A DNA stretch of 64,000 nucleotides from Pogona vitticeps. Lineage: Eukaryota > Chordata > Lepidosauria > Squamata > Agamidae. The DNA lies in assembly GCF_051106095.1 (NCBI RefSeq), contig NC_135786.1, positions 14,912,501-14,976,500 on the forward strand, written 5' to 3'. The notes beneath the pieces were generated by a model. That model was not told the DNA's origin and made no database searches. It saw nothing but the letters and a program-made list of their open reading frames with translations. Numbering within the stretch: the stretch's first letter is position 1; each line of letters starts with the position of its first letter. This document shows, piece after piece, positions 1 to 10,026 of the stretch. The position numbers and the translations under genes were made by a program.

Positions 1-2903
1 CCTTGCAGTCCAGGGGATTCTCAAGAGCCTCCTCCAGCACCACAATTCAAAGGCATCAATTCTTCAGCGGTCTGCTTTCTTTATGGTCCAGCTCTCACTT
101 CCATACATCACAACAGGAAAAACCATAGCTTTGACTATTCGGACTTTTGTTGGCAAGGTGATGTCTCTGCTTTTCAAGATGCTGTCAAGATTTGTCATCG
201 CTTTCCTCCCAAGAAGAAGGCGTCTTTTAATTTCGGGGCTGCTGTCTCCAGCTGCAGTGAGCATGGAGCCCAGGAAAATAAAATTTGACACTGCCTCCAT
301 ATCTTCCCCTTCTATTTCCCAGGAGGTGATGGGACCAGTGGCCATGATCTTAGTTTTTTTGATGTTGAGTTTCAGACCGTTTTTTGCACTCTCCTCTTTC
401 ACTCTCATTACAAGGTTCTTCAATTCCTCCTCACTTTCTGCCATCAGAGTGGTATCATCTGCATATCGGAGGTTGTTGATATTTCTTCCGGCAATCTTAA
501 TTCCGGCTTGGGATTCCTCCAGTCCGGCCTTCCGCATGATGTATTCTGCATATAAGTTAAATAAGCTGGGGGACAGTATACAGCCTTGCCGTACTCCTTT
601 CCCAATTTTGAACCACTCAGTTGTTCCATGACCAGTTCTGACTGTTGCTTCCTGTCCCACATATAGGTTTCTCAGGAGACAGATAAAGTGGTCAGGTACT
701 CCCATTTCTTTAAGAACTTGCCATAGTTTGCTGTGGTCCACACAGTCAAAGGCTTTCGCATAGTCAATGAAGCAGAAGTAGATATTTTTCTGGAACTCTC
801 TGGCTTTCTCCATAATCCAGCGCAAGTTAGCAATTTGGTCTCGAGTTCCTCTGCCTCTTCGGAATCCAGCTTGTACTTCTGGGAGTTCTCGGTCCACATA
901 CTGCTGAAGCCTACCTTGTAGGATTTTGAGCATAACCTTGCTAGTGTGTGAAATGAGTGCAATTGTGCGGTAGTTGGAGCATTCTTTGGCACTGCCTTTC
1001 TTTGGGATTGGGATGTAGACTGATCTTTTCCAATCCTCTGGCCACTGTTGAGTTTTCCAAACTTGCTGGCATATTGAATGTAGCACCTTAACAGCATCAT
1101 CTTTCAAAATTTTAAATAGTTCAATTGGAATGCCATCACCTCCACTGGCCTTGTTGTTAGCCAGGCTTTCTAAGGCCCACTTGACTTCGCTCTCCAGGAT
1201 GTCTGGCTCAAGGCCAGCAACTACATTGTCTGGGTTGTCCGGGATATCCAAATCTTTCTGATATAATTCCTCTGTGTATTCTTGCCACCTCTTCTTGACG
1301 TCTTCTGCTTCTGTTAGGTCCCTCCCATTTTTGTCTTTTATCATGTTCATCTTTGCGCAAAATGTTCCTCTAATATCTCCAATTTTCCTGAACAGATCTC
1401 TGGTCTTTCCTTTTCTGTTATCTTCCTCTATTTCGTTGCATTGTTCATTTAAGAAGGCCCTCTTGTCTCTCCTTGCTATTCTTTGGAAGTCTGCATTCAA
1501 TTTTCTGTAACTTTCCCTATCTCCATTGCATTTTGCTTCCCTTCTCCTCTCTGCTGTTTCTAAGGCCTCGTTGGACAGCCACTTTGCTTTCTTGCATTTC
1601 CTTTTCTTTGGGATGGTTTTCGTTGCTGCCTCCTGGACAATGTTACGAGCCTCTATCCAAAGTTCTTCAGGCACTCTGTCCACCAAATCTAGTTCCTTAA
1701 ATCTGTTCTTTACTTCCACTGTGTATTCATAAGGGATTTGGTTTAGATTATACCTGAGTGGCCCAGTGGTTTTTCCTAATCTCTTCAGTCTAAGCTTGAA
1801 TTTTGCTATGAGAAGCTGATGATCAGAACCGCAGTCAGCTCCAGGTCTTGTTTTTGCTGACTGTATAGAGCGTCTCCATGTTTGGCTGCAGAGATCATAA
1901 TCAATCTGATTTCGATATTGCCCATCTGGTGATTTCCATGTATAGAGTCGCCTCTTGTGTTGTTGGAAAAGAGTGTTTGTGATGACCAGCTTATTCTCTT
2001 GACAAAACTCTATTAGCCTTTGTCCTGCTTCGTTCTGAACTCCAAGGCCAAACTTCCCTGTTGTTCCTTTTATCTCTTGGCTCCCTACTTTAGCATTCCA
2101 GTCCCCTAGAATGAGAAGAACATCTTTCTTTGGTGTCAGTTCTAGAAGGTGTTGTAAATCTTCATAGAATTGTTCAATTTCAGTCTCCTCAGCAATGCTG
2201 GTTGGTGCATAAACTTGGATTATTGTGATGTTGAATGGTCTGTCTTGGATTCGTATTGACATCATTCTATCATTTTTGAGATTGTATCCCATTACAGCTT
2301 TTCCCACTCTTTTGTTGACTATGACGGCTACTCCATTCCTTCTACGGGATTCTTGTCCACAATAGTAGATATGATAATCATCTGAGCTGAATTCGCCCAT
2401 TCCTGTCCATTTTAGTTCACTGATGCCCAGGATGTCGATGTTTATTCTTGCCATCTCCTGTTTGACCACCTCCAGGTTCCCAATGTTCATAGATCTTACA
2501 TTCCAGGTTCCTATGCAGTATTTTTCTTTGCAGCATTGGATTTTCCTTTCACTTCCAGGCACGTCCACAGCTGAGCGTCCTTTCGGCTTTGGCCCAACCA
2601 CTTCATTAGCTCTGGAGCTACTTGTACTTGTTCTCCGCTCTTCCCCAGTAGCATGTTGGACGCCTTGCGACCTGAGGGGCCCATCTTCCAGCGTCATATC
2701 TTTTAGCCTTTTGTTTCTGATCATGGGGCGTTCTTGGCAAAGATACTGGAGTGGCTTGCCATTTCCTACTCCAGGTGGATTGCGTTTAGTCGGAACTCTC
2801 CACTATGTCCTGTCCGTCTTGGGTGTCCCTGCACGGCATAGCCCATAGCTTCTCTGAGTTACTCAAGCCCCTTCGCCACGACAAGGCAGCAATCCATGAA
2901 GGG
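1..2903 (-). mobile_element. BovB (RTE clade) LINE, copy 1, cut by window start
   Basis: This is a minus-strand BovB non-LTR retrotransposon. Its 5' end lies near 2903, where the sequence it shares with the copy at 16.3-19.6 kb stops. Its 3' end lies beyond the window start. It has about 180 bp of 5' leader (2725-2903) and then the endonuclease/reverse transcriptase frame. The two copies differ at only about 22 of 886 aligned residues by eye, so both are young. The target-site duplication cannot be checked because the other end is outside the window. Confidence 0.93.
64..2724 (-). CDS. BovB endonuclease/reverse transcriptase, interrupted copy (886 residues seen)
   Basis: The protein would nick chromosomal DNA and copy its own RNA into the nick (target-primed reverse transcription). 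The start MIRNKRLKDM is the same as in the intact copy. An APE-type endonuclease comes first: GTWNVRSMN near residue 72, SELKW near 102, GDWN near 207 and GSDH near 299. The reverse transcriptase follows, with FIDYAKAFDCVDH near 652 and YADD near 754. The frame closes after KKADR at a TGA (plus-strand 62-64). The intact copy has a sense codon there, and reading continues in frame beyond the TGA as RIDAFELWCW to the window edge. The stop is therefore a single nonsense change, consistent with CpG decay of a CGA arginine codon. The element is non-autonomous unless the window edge hides something unexpected. Confidence 0.92.
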   Translation of the reverse strand: MIRNKRLKDMTLEDGPLRSQGVQHATGEERRTSTSSSRANEVVGPKPKGRSAVDVPGSERKIQCCKEKYCIGTWNVRSMNIGNLEVVKQEMARINIDILGISELKWTGMGEFSSDDYHIYYCGQESRRRNGVAVIVNKRVGKAVMGYNLKNDRMMSIRIQDRPFNITIIQVYAPTSIAEETEIEQFYEDLQHLLELTPKKDVLLILGDWNAKVGSQEIKGTTGKFGLGVQNEAGQRLIEFCQENKLVITNTLFQQHKRRLYTWKSPDGQYRNQIDYDLCSQTWRRSIQSAKTRPGADCGSDHQLLIAKFKLRLKRLGKTTGPLRYNLNQIPYEYTVEVKNRFKELDLVDRVPEELWIEARNIVQEAATKTIPKKRKCKKAKWLSNEALETAERRREAKCNGDRESYRKLNADFQRIARRDKRAFLNEQCNEIEEDNRKGKTRDLFRKIGDIRGTFCAKMNMIKDKNGRDLTEAEDVKKRWQEYTEELYQKDLDIPDNPDNVVAGLEPDILESEVKWALESLANNKASGGDGIPIELFKILKDDAVKVLHSICQQVWKTQQWPEDWKRSVYIPIPKKGSAKECSNYRTIALISHTSKVMLKILQGRLQQYVDRELPEVQAGFRRGRGTRDQIANLRWIMEKAREFQKNIYFCFIDYAKAFDCVDHSKLWQVLKEMGVPDHFICLLRNLYVGQEATVRTGHGTTEWFKIGKGVRQGCILSPSLFNLYAEYIMRKAGLEESQAGIKIAGRNINNLRYADDTTLMAESEEELKNLVMRVKEESAKNGLKLNIKKTKIMATGPITSWEIEGEDMEAVSNFIFLGSMLTAAGDSSPEIKRRLLLGRKAMTNLDSILKSRDITLPTKVRIVKAMVFPVVMYGSESWTIKKADR

Positions 2904-3080
2904 GTGAATCCATGAAACTTATGGAGTAAGTTTCAATCCATGAAACTTATGGAGGAATTTACTCACCAAATCCCCAGTGATTCAGTGGGCCTACTCTAGT
3001 GCAACTTACTAAATTTCTGTCTAGAAGGGCGGGATAGAAATGCAATAGTAAATAAAATAAAATAAATAAAATAAATACTA
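2904..3080. repeat. Dispersed squamate repeat and A-rich LINE-like tail
   Basis: A 27-bp unit built around the words aatccatgaa and acttatggag occurs twice in tandem (2906-2932 and 2933-2959). Next comes a stretch resembling copies near 26.2 kb and 59.75 kb (an actcaccaaatc word, then a sequence near gggcctactctagt). The stretch ends in a short gcgggatagaaatgc motif and an AAATA-rich run (3040-3080), typical of an L2/CR1-type 3' tail. Family not assigned. Confidence 0.5.
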
Positions 3081-4094
3081 CGTTGTCAATGAAGTAAGCA
3101 CTAGCATATAGGTTCTCCATGCAAAATGTGATGTGGGTTATGAAATGTGAGGTAAGAGACTTAAACTACACTTTACAGAGAGTGCACATTTTTTTGCCTG
3201 CTGAAATGGCACTCATAACTTGAAATGTGCTATATAGATTCAAGGTAGTATTATCTCTATTATAAAGTTATAATAAGTTATAATGTTTTCCCATGGTCTC
3301 CAGCCTTGTTTGTGCCTGTTGTTTCCCTTATCTGAAGAACCCCCAGAAAAAGAAAGAATTTGATCTGTCCTATGATTTAATGAGGCCACCCAAGAGAATT
3401 TGCACTCGCCTCTCCTCATTGATAAAGTCAACAAGACTCAGTTTTCCCTCCGTTCCCCTCCCCTCAGTTCTTCTGTTCCCATCAATTTCTTGCCCTCCCA
3501 ACAGCTGATAACAAAGCAGACCTAAACAAGGTGTCAGCCTTGATTATCTACCTAGGTTATCACAGCTCTTTGGTGAAGTGAACAGAAACTCATCCAACAC
3601 ACCTCGCATTCTAGTTGTACACAGAGCCCTCTTCTTTGTTAGCTCATCGATGTGATGATGTTGGGAAAAGGGGTATGGAGGAACAGCTCCAGAGATAAGC
3701 TGAGCACACACAGGAGATTTCTGAAGCTGCTAGCCAGCCATTAGGTTATATCAAGAGGGACGATTGGTCTGAAAGTGAATTTAGTTTCTGGCAAAGTCAT
3801 CTGGATGATAAATGGTTATGTTTATCTCAGGCAGCTCCCTGGACTGTAGGCCTCGACTGTGACCTCTGGTGGGAATTAATTTCGCCTCGGCTTGCAGGAG
3901 TTGGAGGTGTCAGGCGAGAAATCAATGTTCTCCAAGGTCATCGACTTTTGACTTTTAGTGGAGGAAAAGGCAATGCAATGAATGCAGCTAAGCCTCCCCA
4001 AAGAAATGAGAATGAAGCATTTTGGAGGAGGCATGTATAAGCCAGAGGTGGAGAGAGCTAGGATGAAAGGGAATTCATAGAGAAAAGGAAAGGG
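3081..4094. other. Non-coding stretch, nothing recognised
   Basis: AT-rich sequence with frequent stops in all frames. I see no exon, RNA gene or repeat that I can name. A short open frame on each strand here has no family resemblance. Confidence 0.5.
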
Positions 4095-4275
4095 GCAGAA
4101 ATTCTGGCTTATGGTGACCTTTTTCAGGGTTTTCTAAACAGAGAATACTTGGAAGTGGTTTACCATTCCCTTCTTCTGGAGCACTCCGGGGACTGTGCAA
4201 CTTGCCCAAGGCCATACAGGCTGGCTCTACTTGCAGGAGGCACAGACATGGGTGCTATTTGAAGCTACTCCTCAA
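4095..4275 (-). repeat. tRNA-derived SINE, tail family with 'gacttatggcaacc'-type end
   Basis: Minus-strand copy of a SINE family seen again at 6.7, 39.0 and 50.4 kb. Shared marks are a ggcttatggtgacc word, a tcagggttttc word, then agaagtggtttaccattccc-like sequence, then a gactgtgcaacttgcccaaggc stretch. The tRNA-like head of this copy is decayed. Confidence 0.6.
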
Positions 4276-5044
4276 GATCACATTTTTACAATCAAGACAC
4301 ATTTTTTAAAAAATCCATCCGACTGTTACCTTAGCCCTACTGTTGCTATTCATACTTCTTAGAGAAGAACATTTGCAAGTGTCAATTCACTGGTGCAAAT
4401 GCAAATATAGGAATGATTGTCACCCTTTAAATATAGTACGTGATCATGAGGAAAGCTAATCCGTGGCCTGCTGTCCATGTGGTAGCTGCACATGGGTAAC
4501 TTAAAAGCCCATGCTTTCCCTTTTTTGCACATCTTCATCTTTTATCTACATTTGGACTTGGCAGACATTAAAAAAAACACTACGGTATTCTCAGTAAAAT
4601 AGGAATGTGTCCACGCTAAAACTAGAACCAGCCTTAGTCCATGCAGGGAGATGGAGAGTTAATTGGTCAACAGCTATTTTTGTTAGAGTTCTATTTAGGG
4701 TTGTTGTTTTTTTAAAAAAAGTGTGGCTGGGCAGTGAACTCACCTTTAAAGGTGCACACAGCAAAATGGGTTGTTCCCAAGTCATGCTCACACATACCTC
4801 CTTTTTAAACCTTGGTTCTAGGAAACATGACTTTCCCAGATACAAGGAGGCCATGACTTATTGGTCCATAGCTTAAACTACACATTACAGAGAGTGCCCA
4901 TCATTAGAACAGGGAATTTCTTAAATGCGCAAAACATACCATGATTCCAGCAGGAGCTTCTCACACCTGAGGCGGTTTGCACATTAGCTTGCTCTGCTTT
5001 ATGTGATTGGACACTGGGAGGGCTTTATTTGCAAGTATAATTAC
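4276..5044. other. Non-coding stretch, nothing recognised
   Basis: No gene or named repeat seen. Short overlapping frames on both strands around 4590-4876 show no domain, no signal peptide and no splice context, so I treat them as chance. Confidence 0.5.
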
Positions 5045-5055
5045 TGATACATGAA

Positions 5056-5400
5056 GGTAAAAGGTAAAGGTTCCCCTTGACATTTAGTCCAGTCGTGTCC
5101 GACTCTAGGGCGCAGTGCTCATCCCCGTTTCCAAGCCGTAGAGCCAGTGTTTTGTCCGTAGACAATTTCAGAGGTCATGTGGCCAGCACAACTAGACATG
5201 GAACACCGCTACCTTCCCACCATGGTGGTACCTATTTATCTACTTGCATTTACATGCTTTTGAACTGCTAGGTTGGCAGGAGCTGGAACAAGCAACGGGA
5301 GCTCACTCCGTCACGTGGATTCGATCTTACGCCTGTTCTTCTGACCTTGCAGCAAAGAGGCTTTCGCGGTTTAAGCCACAGCGCCAACCACATCCCTCAC
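5056..5400 (-). repeat. Sauria-type SINE, full length, BovB-like 3' tail
   Basis: A tRNA-derived SINE reading on the minus strand. The head has a box A-like TGGCGCTGTGG (about 5381-5391) and a box B-like GATCGAATCC (5318-5327). The 3' part carries AGAGTCGGACACGACT, identical over 16 nt (5091-5106) to the BovB 3' end at 16362-16377. It finishes in ACCTTT-like repeats (5056-5080). Direct repeats of 11 bp (5045-5055 and 5401-5411, 10 of 11 identical) are the target-site duplication. The shared tail is what would let BovB enzymes mobilise it. The family name rests on recalled descriptions of Sauria SINEs. Confidence 0.82.
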
Positions 5401-5411
5401 TGAGACATGAA

Positions 5412-6704
5412 TATCTGCCTAAATCACATCTCTGGAATACTAGTGGGTTCCAATTTCTAATGAGGCATGATCTGTAATACCTAGCTTGGCCCAGACATTA
5501 TATATTATGCCAGGAAAAGTGCTCCCTCATCTTTGACAAGGCTTAGCGGATGCCAGTAAAATCTGTGTTCCTTGAAAAGCAAACATTTAGGAGGCACCCT
5601 GTTAAAATGATCAATGGCAAGGAAGAGTCAAAATTTTTAGTGGGTCTTCCAAACGTTTGTGTTAAGGTCTGGGGGAGGCAGAATTGAATGAGCATCTATT
5701 TGTCATACATGCAGCATATCATTTTATTGTGTTTAAACAGGAAAAGCTTATCCAAAGCGATAACATGCAGGCATGGTTCAACAACTCTGTTGATACAGTC
5801 CTTCATGTGAAAGCCATTATCAAACTAGTGGAGTGGGGGGAGCTGGACATATTTATTTACTGGTAGAGCATTTGGAATAGGCAAAAGGAGTGTTTACCAA
5901 ACTTTGTTCTTCTCACTTGGAAACACAGCCAACTAAAGCCAGATGGAGCGAGGTGACTTCTTGTTATTTGTTCGTCCTTTATGCAAACACCTAGGACAGA
6001 GATACTTTGGAAAAAGCTGATGTCCTATATGCAAAACGATATGGTAGGAACTCTATTTGGGGGACTTTTCGCTGGTAGAGAAAAGAAATAGAATCAAAAG
6101 ATTAAACTTTTGAATCATTGAATGAATGGATTTATGTAGGTGTTGACTTACATAAACCTCATTGATTTGATAGGTCTGCTGCAGCTGGGACTAATAACTG
6201 GCTTTAGCCCAATAATATCATGTATCTTTAGGGCCAATGTAATGTGGTGTTTGTTATATAGCTAGACCTTAGCTTCAGGAATTTATTTTATTTTTTAAAT
6301 AGTCAATAGGCAAGAGATCCACATTGAACCATCAAAGATGCATCGTTTGGGATTAATGGTTGCATCAGCTGAGGACAAGTGTACTGAACCCATTCCTGTT
6401 CAATTCTACTTATTTTAACCTCCATGTAAACCCATGTTTGCTGTTTGCCTCTCAGTTGAAACAGCTTTCATTTTGAAACGAGCTGGGTGTCTAGGTATGG
6501 GCAGACATAATTTATTTAATACTTCATTTAAAAAAAAATATTTCCAGCTTCTAATTTAAACTTCATATTCCATGGCATTGGCTGTCTTGCAAATATTGAA
6601 ACTTGGCTATATTTTGTTGACTTAAGCGGCTGATTTATTTTCCTCTGGACATCTTTGCCTCAATCATATTTTCCTGGACTCCACATTGCCTTGGCGAAAT
6701 GGCA
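5412..6704. other. Non-coding stretch, nothing recognised
   Basis: AT-rich single-copy-looking sequence. No exon-like frame, RNA gene or named repeat was found on either strand. Confidence 0.5.
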
Positions 6705-6905
6705 ATGTTATGTGCCGTCAAATCAGAACTGACTTGCAGCAATCCTAATAGGGCTTTCAAGGTACTTGAGATATTTAAGGAGTGGTTTCATCAGTCTTTC
6801 ACTCCCAATGAGCTTCCATGGCTGAGTGGGGATTCTAACCCAGGCCTCCTGAGTCCTAGTCCATCACTGTATCCACTACACTATACTGGATATCCAGTGC
6901 CTTGG
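6705..6905 (-). repeat. tRNA-derived SINE with visible pol III boxes
   Basis: Minus-strand SINE. The head near 6905-6820 reads as a tRNA-like TAGTGTAGTGG (box A) and GGTTAGAATCC (box B). The end near 6709 gives tcagttctgatttgacggca, the same tail as the plus-strand SINE at 45.2 kb. It belongs with the copies at 4.1, 39.0 and 50.4 kb. Confidence 0.72.
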
Positions 6906-8182
6906 TGAAATCGTGATACATTTATTCTTCTGTATCATTTCCTACAATAATATAGGAAACAGCACATATATATATTCATAGCCTATTCACCTGGAAGTAA
7001 GCTTCTTGGCATTTTACATCATTTACATAGGAGTTAAGCATGAATAGATTTGAAGCTTTAAAAGCAGCTAGCTTGAGATCCTGCAAATCTAAACATTACT
7101 TTATTGCCTCTTGGCTCCTAGGGAAAAAAAATGTTTAATCTGATGAAGAACCTACGAGAGTAAGGGCCCTAAGTAGGGCAGATCAACTGGGACTTTGATG
7201 CACTGAGGTCCTGGAAAAACACTGCACGCTCTCTCATCGGTTCTTGTTTTATTTGTATGAGCTTTATATTTACTTCGTTTTTAAGATGACTTTTATAAGC
7301 TTGTTTTCCTGGTCTGAAGGATTGCCAGCTATCTTGAGGTTACACCATCCTGCCCTGAGGCAGAAAAAAAAATCCCTTCTAAAATAGAGAGATCCTCTGA
7401 ATGTTTATGATTTATTAGGAAAAAGAAAACATTCTGTGGTTTATGGCAAGGAGGCCAACTAGAAGCCCATGGACTGAATCCAGCCCCTGAAGCAGTTTCA
7501 TCTGGCCCAGCCAGGGTAGCACGACTACAAATTAAGGTGTGGTAAAGAAAAAACACCTTTGTCCACCATTTAACTCATCAAGAAAACTTAATGTTGTTTT
7601 TCAAGTTCTAAGAGGCACACAGAAGCCATGCTTTAATGTTATATCTCTGGATTTTCAAATGGAATGCCTAGCTATTCTTGAGCATACATGCCTTATGAGT
7701 TTGAAAACTGAAGCGCTGGATGGATCTAATTGTATTGTAGAAAAAAAAGACATACAATTGGCCCAGCAAAATCCATTTTCCATCCAAAGAAAAGAGGCAC
7801 CCATTAGGGAATGTTTGCATAGAGAAAACCTAGCCTGATTCCAATCCAGGAGGAAGACAACAGAGCAGGAACTTTTGTTACTCTCCCCCGCCCCCCCCCC
7901 CCGGATTCTAACTAGGGATGGAGTGGGGGTTTTTTTAATACAAACCTTCCAAAATTCACAAATTACATCATAAACTATATTAAGATTCAAAACAATTAAA
8001 TGTGAGAGAAAGTGGAACTGACAAATTCACTCATTCAGGCATATGAACGTGGGTGTCAATAATCTAGCTTTGAATTTCTCTATATTCAACCATATCATCA
8101 CCTCGGACTGTCACCTCTTTTTTTTCCTCATAGGCTTCTCATTTTTAACAGCTACACAATAGACACGTTCTGCTTGCTTTCT
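6906..8182. other. Non-coding stretch with a poly-C run
   Basis: No gene seen. A C-rich tract lies at about 7876-7903. The open frames at 7539-7838 and 7655-7990 overlap on opposite strands and have no recognisable content. Confidence 0.5.
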
Positions 8183-8190
8183 CTTTACAT

Positions 8191-8480
8191 CAGAGGTGGG
8201 CAATTAATTTCTATAGGGGGGGCCACATGAAAAATCTGAACTGTGTACGGGGGCTGGACCAACTTTACTTTAAATAAAATGAAACAGTGATGTTATGATT
8301 GTTTTTATTTTAAACTTGTTAATCTTCACAAAAACTGAAGGGTTTTTTTGCGGTATGTTAAAGATAAGCAACAGATCAACTTTAGACAAAAAATGATAAA
8401 TGGTTTTGATGTCCGGCGGGCCAGACAGGAATGGCTCACGGGCCGTATGTGACCCCCAGACTGCACTTTTCCCAGGTCTG
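8191..8480. mobile_element. hAT-type MITE, 290 bp, 8-bp TSD
   Basis: A non-autonomous DNA transposon. The left end is CAGAGGTGGGCAA and the right end, read inward, is CAGACCTGGGAAA (the duplicated copy at 9067-9084 keeps the better-matching CAGACCTGGGCAA). The 8-bp direct repeats ctttacat lie immediately outside (8183-8190 and 8481-8488), which is the hAT signature. There is no transposase frame. A LINE later inserted at its right edge. Confidence 0.85.
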
Positions 8481-8549
8481 CTTTACATACTCGAAACTTC
8501 TCTAGTAACTGAACTTGAACCAATGCAGAAGGCTGAACATTTAGTTTGG

Positions 8550-8555
<6 letters not shown>
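8463..8555. repeat. 93-bp direct repeat, left copy
   Basis: This segment recurs at 9067-9159 at a constant offset of 604 bp with about 4 mismatches and no gaps. It begins inside the hAT right end and runs through its 8-bp duplication into the flank. The two copies bracket a LINE 3' fragment. Confidence 0.88.
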
Positions 8556-8607
<52 letters not shown>

Positions 8608-8697
8608 TGATTTGATTTGATTTGATTTGATTTGATTTGATTTGATTTGATTTGATTTGATTTGATTTGATATTTGATTTGATTTGATTTGATTTGT
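8556..8697. repeat. Microsatellite (TTGA)n then (TTTGA)n
   Basis: About 13 TTGA units pass into about 18 TTTGA units with one interruption near 8671. It is the expanded 3' tail of the adjoining minus-strand LINE. Frames across it encode only a repeated IKSNQ-type peptide. Confidence 0.95.
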
Positions 8698-9066
8698 ACC
8701 CCGCCTATCTGGACCAATGGACCACTCTAGGCGGCTTCCAACATAAAATGTAAACAATAAACACAGCAAATACATAAAATACAAAACAGCTATAATAAAA
8801 ATTAAAATAGGAAAAATAAGAAGAAGAAAATCAAGAGTTGGCTGGAGGGAAGGCCTGAGTAAGGAACCATGTTTTTAGTTGGGTTTTAAAAATGCCCAGC
8901 TAAGGGTCCCGCGAATCTATGGAGGGAGATTGTTCCAAAGGCGAGGAGCCACCGCCGAGAAGGCCCAGTTTCGTGTCTTCTCCATCTGGGCCTCTCTCGG
9001 CATCAGGCTCCTCAGCCTCACCTCCTGGCTCGCGTGGGTAATCCGGGTAGACCTTGGTGGGAGTAG
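8556..9066 (-). mobile_element. LINE 3'-end fragment (L2/CR1-like) with long satellite tail
   Basis: Read on the minus strand this is a 5'-truncated LINE end. It starts near 9066 with GC-rich sequence resembling the last coding part and 3' UTR of L2/CR1-like elements. It continues through an A-rich region to ggcggggtac (8697-8706) and ends in AAATC repeats, then AATC repeats (8556-8696). The clade is inferred from the gcgggg-tail layout and not proven. It sits exactly between the two 93-bp direct repeats. Confidence 0.68.
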
Positions 9067-9159
9067 GCACTTTGCCCAGGTCTGCTTTACATACTGGGAA
9101 CTTCTCTAGTAACTGAACTTGAACCAGTGCAGAAGGCTGAACATTTAGTTTGGTTTATT
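9067..9159. repeat. 93-bp direct repeat, right copy
   Basis: Partner of 8463-8555. It keeps a hAT right end that matches the hAT left inverted repeat better than the left copy does, followed by the same flank. See the left copy for context. Confidence 0.88.
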
Positions 9160-9715
9160 TTTGAGAAGACCTTTGCATAATTTCCAGATTTGTTCATATA
9201 TTCAGTAGAAAGCATGTGAGCTTAAAGACATTCAAATGTAACAAAAATGAAACTAACGAATCCAGAACCCCGGCATACAGGATCTCTCAGGGACTGGCAG
9301 TCATTTTGTTTACGGCTGTGCCCTCACATGGCATATGCAAACCAAAGAAAAGATTTGTTTAAGGTTACCAGCATCACCATTAGCCACCTCCTACTCTGCA
9401 GCCTAACACCTGTAATGTACGAACAATTCTATAAAACATTATTGCAATCAAGATAAAATACATTAAATCTGTCTACACATGCATGCATGCACATACATGC
9501 ACATAAACAAATACCCCTCCCTTACGGTTGTTGCTTTTAAATCTAGCTAAAAACTGACTGTATTTTCCCCCCATGAAACTTCTCTTTATGTCCGTTGGTA
9601 CATGATACTGCACATTCAATTATTCTTCTAAAAAAAACCTTCAACATTGGATAGATAGAAGTGAGACTCATTGATAAAGGGAGTTTTATTTTTGAGCGAC
9701 CGTATTAGGATCTTG
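9160..9715. other. Non-coding stretch, nothing recognised
   Basis: No exon or named repeat seen. A short tgcatgcatgcaca run lies near 9478-9495. Confidence 0.5.
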
Positions 9716-9719
9716 ATAT

Positions 9720-9969
9720 GACATGGAAGCCCCGCAGTGCAGTAGTTGAACTGCAGTACTGCAGTCAAGTCTCACCTGGCAACCTTGGGTTTGATCCTGA
9801 GGGGTCAGGTAGCCAGCTCAAGGTTGACTCAGCCTTCCATCCTTCCGAGACTGGTAAAATGAGTACCCAAATTGCTGGTGGGGGGCACAGTGTTCTTTGC
9901 ATTATTGTGTTGCAAACCACCCAGAGAGTGCTCTAGCACTGGTGGAGTGGTATATATACTGAAACAACA

Positions 9970-10026
<57 letters not shown>
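9720..10026 (+). repeat. tRNA-derived SINE ending in (CAG)n(CAA)n
   Basis: The head has box A-like GCAGTGCAGTAG and box B-like GGGTTTGATCC. The body has the words ttgactcagccttccatcc and ggtaaaatgagtaccc, shared with the truncated copy at 56.46 kb. The tail has ccacccagagagtgct and ggtatata, then a microsatellite of CAG units becoming CAA units (9963-10026). The satellite is the expanded SINE tail. Confidence 0.78.

Noticed and set aside
83-2848. Plus-strand open frames across the first BovB
   Set aside because: They are antisense shadows of the BovB coding frame, and the same shadows recur over the second copy at 16.38-19.5 kb.
8551-8784. Minus-strand frame with repeated IKSNQ peptide
   Set aside because: Pure translation of the TTGA/TTTGA satellite.
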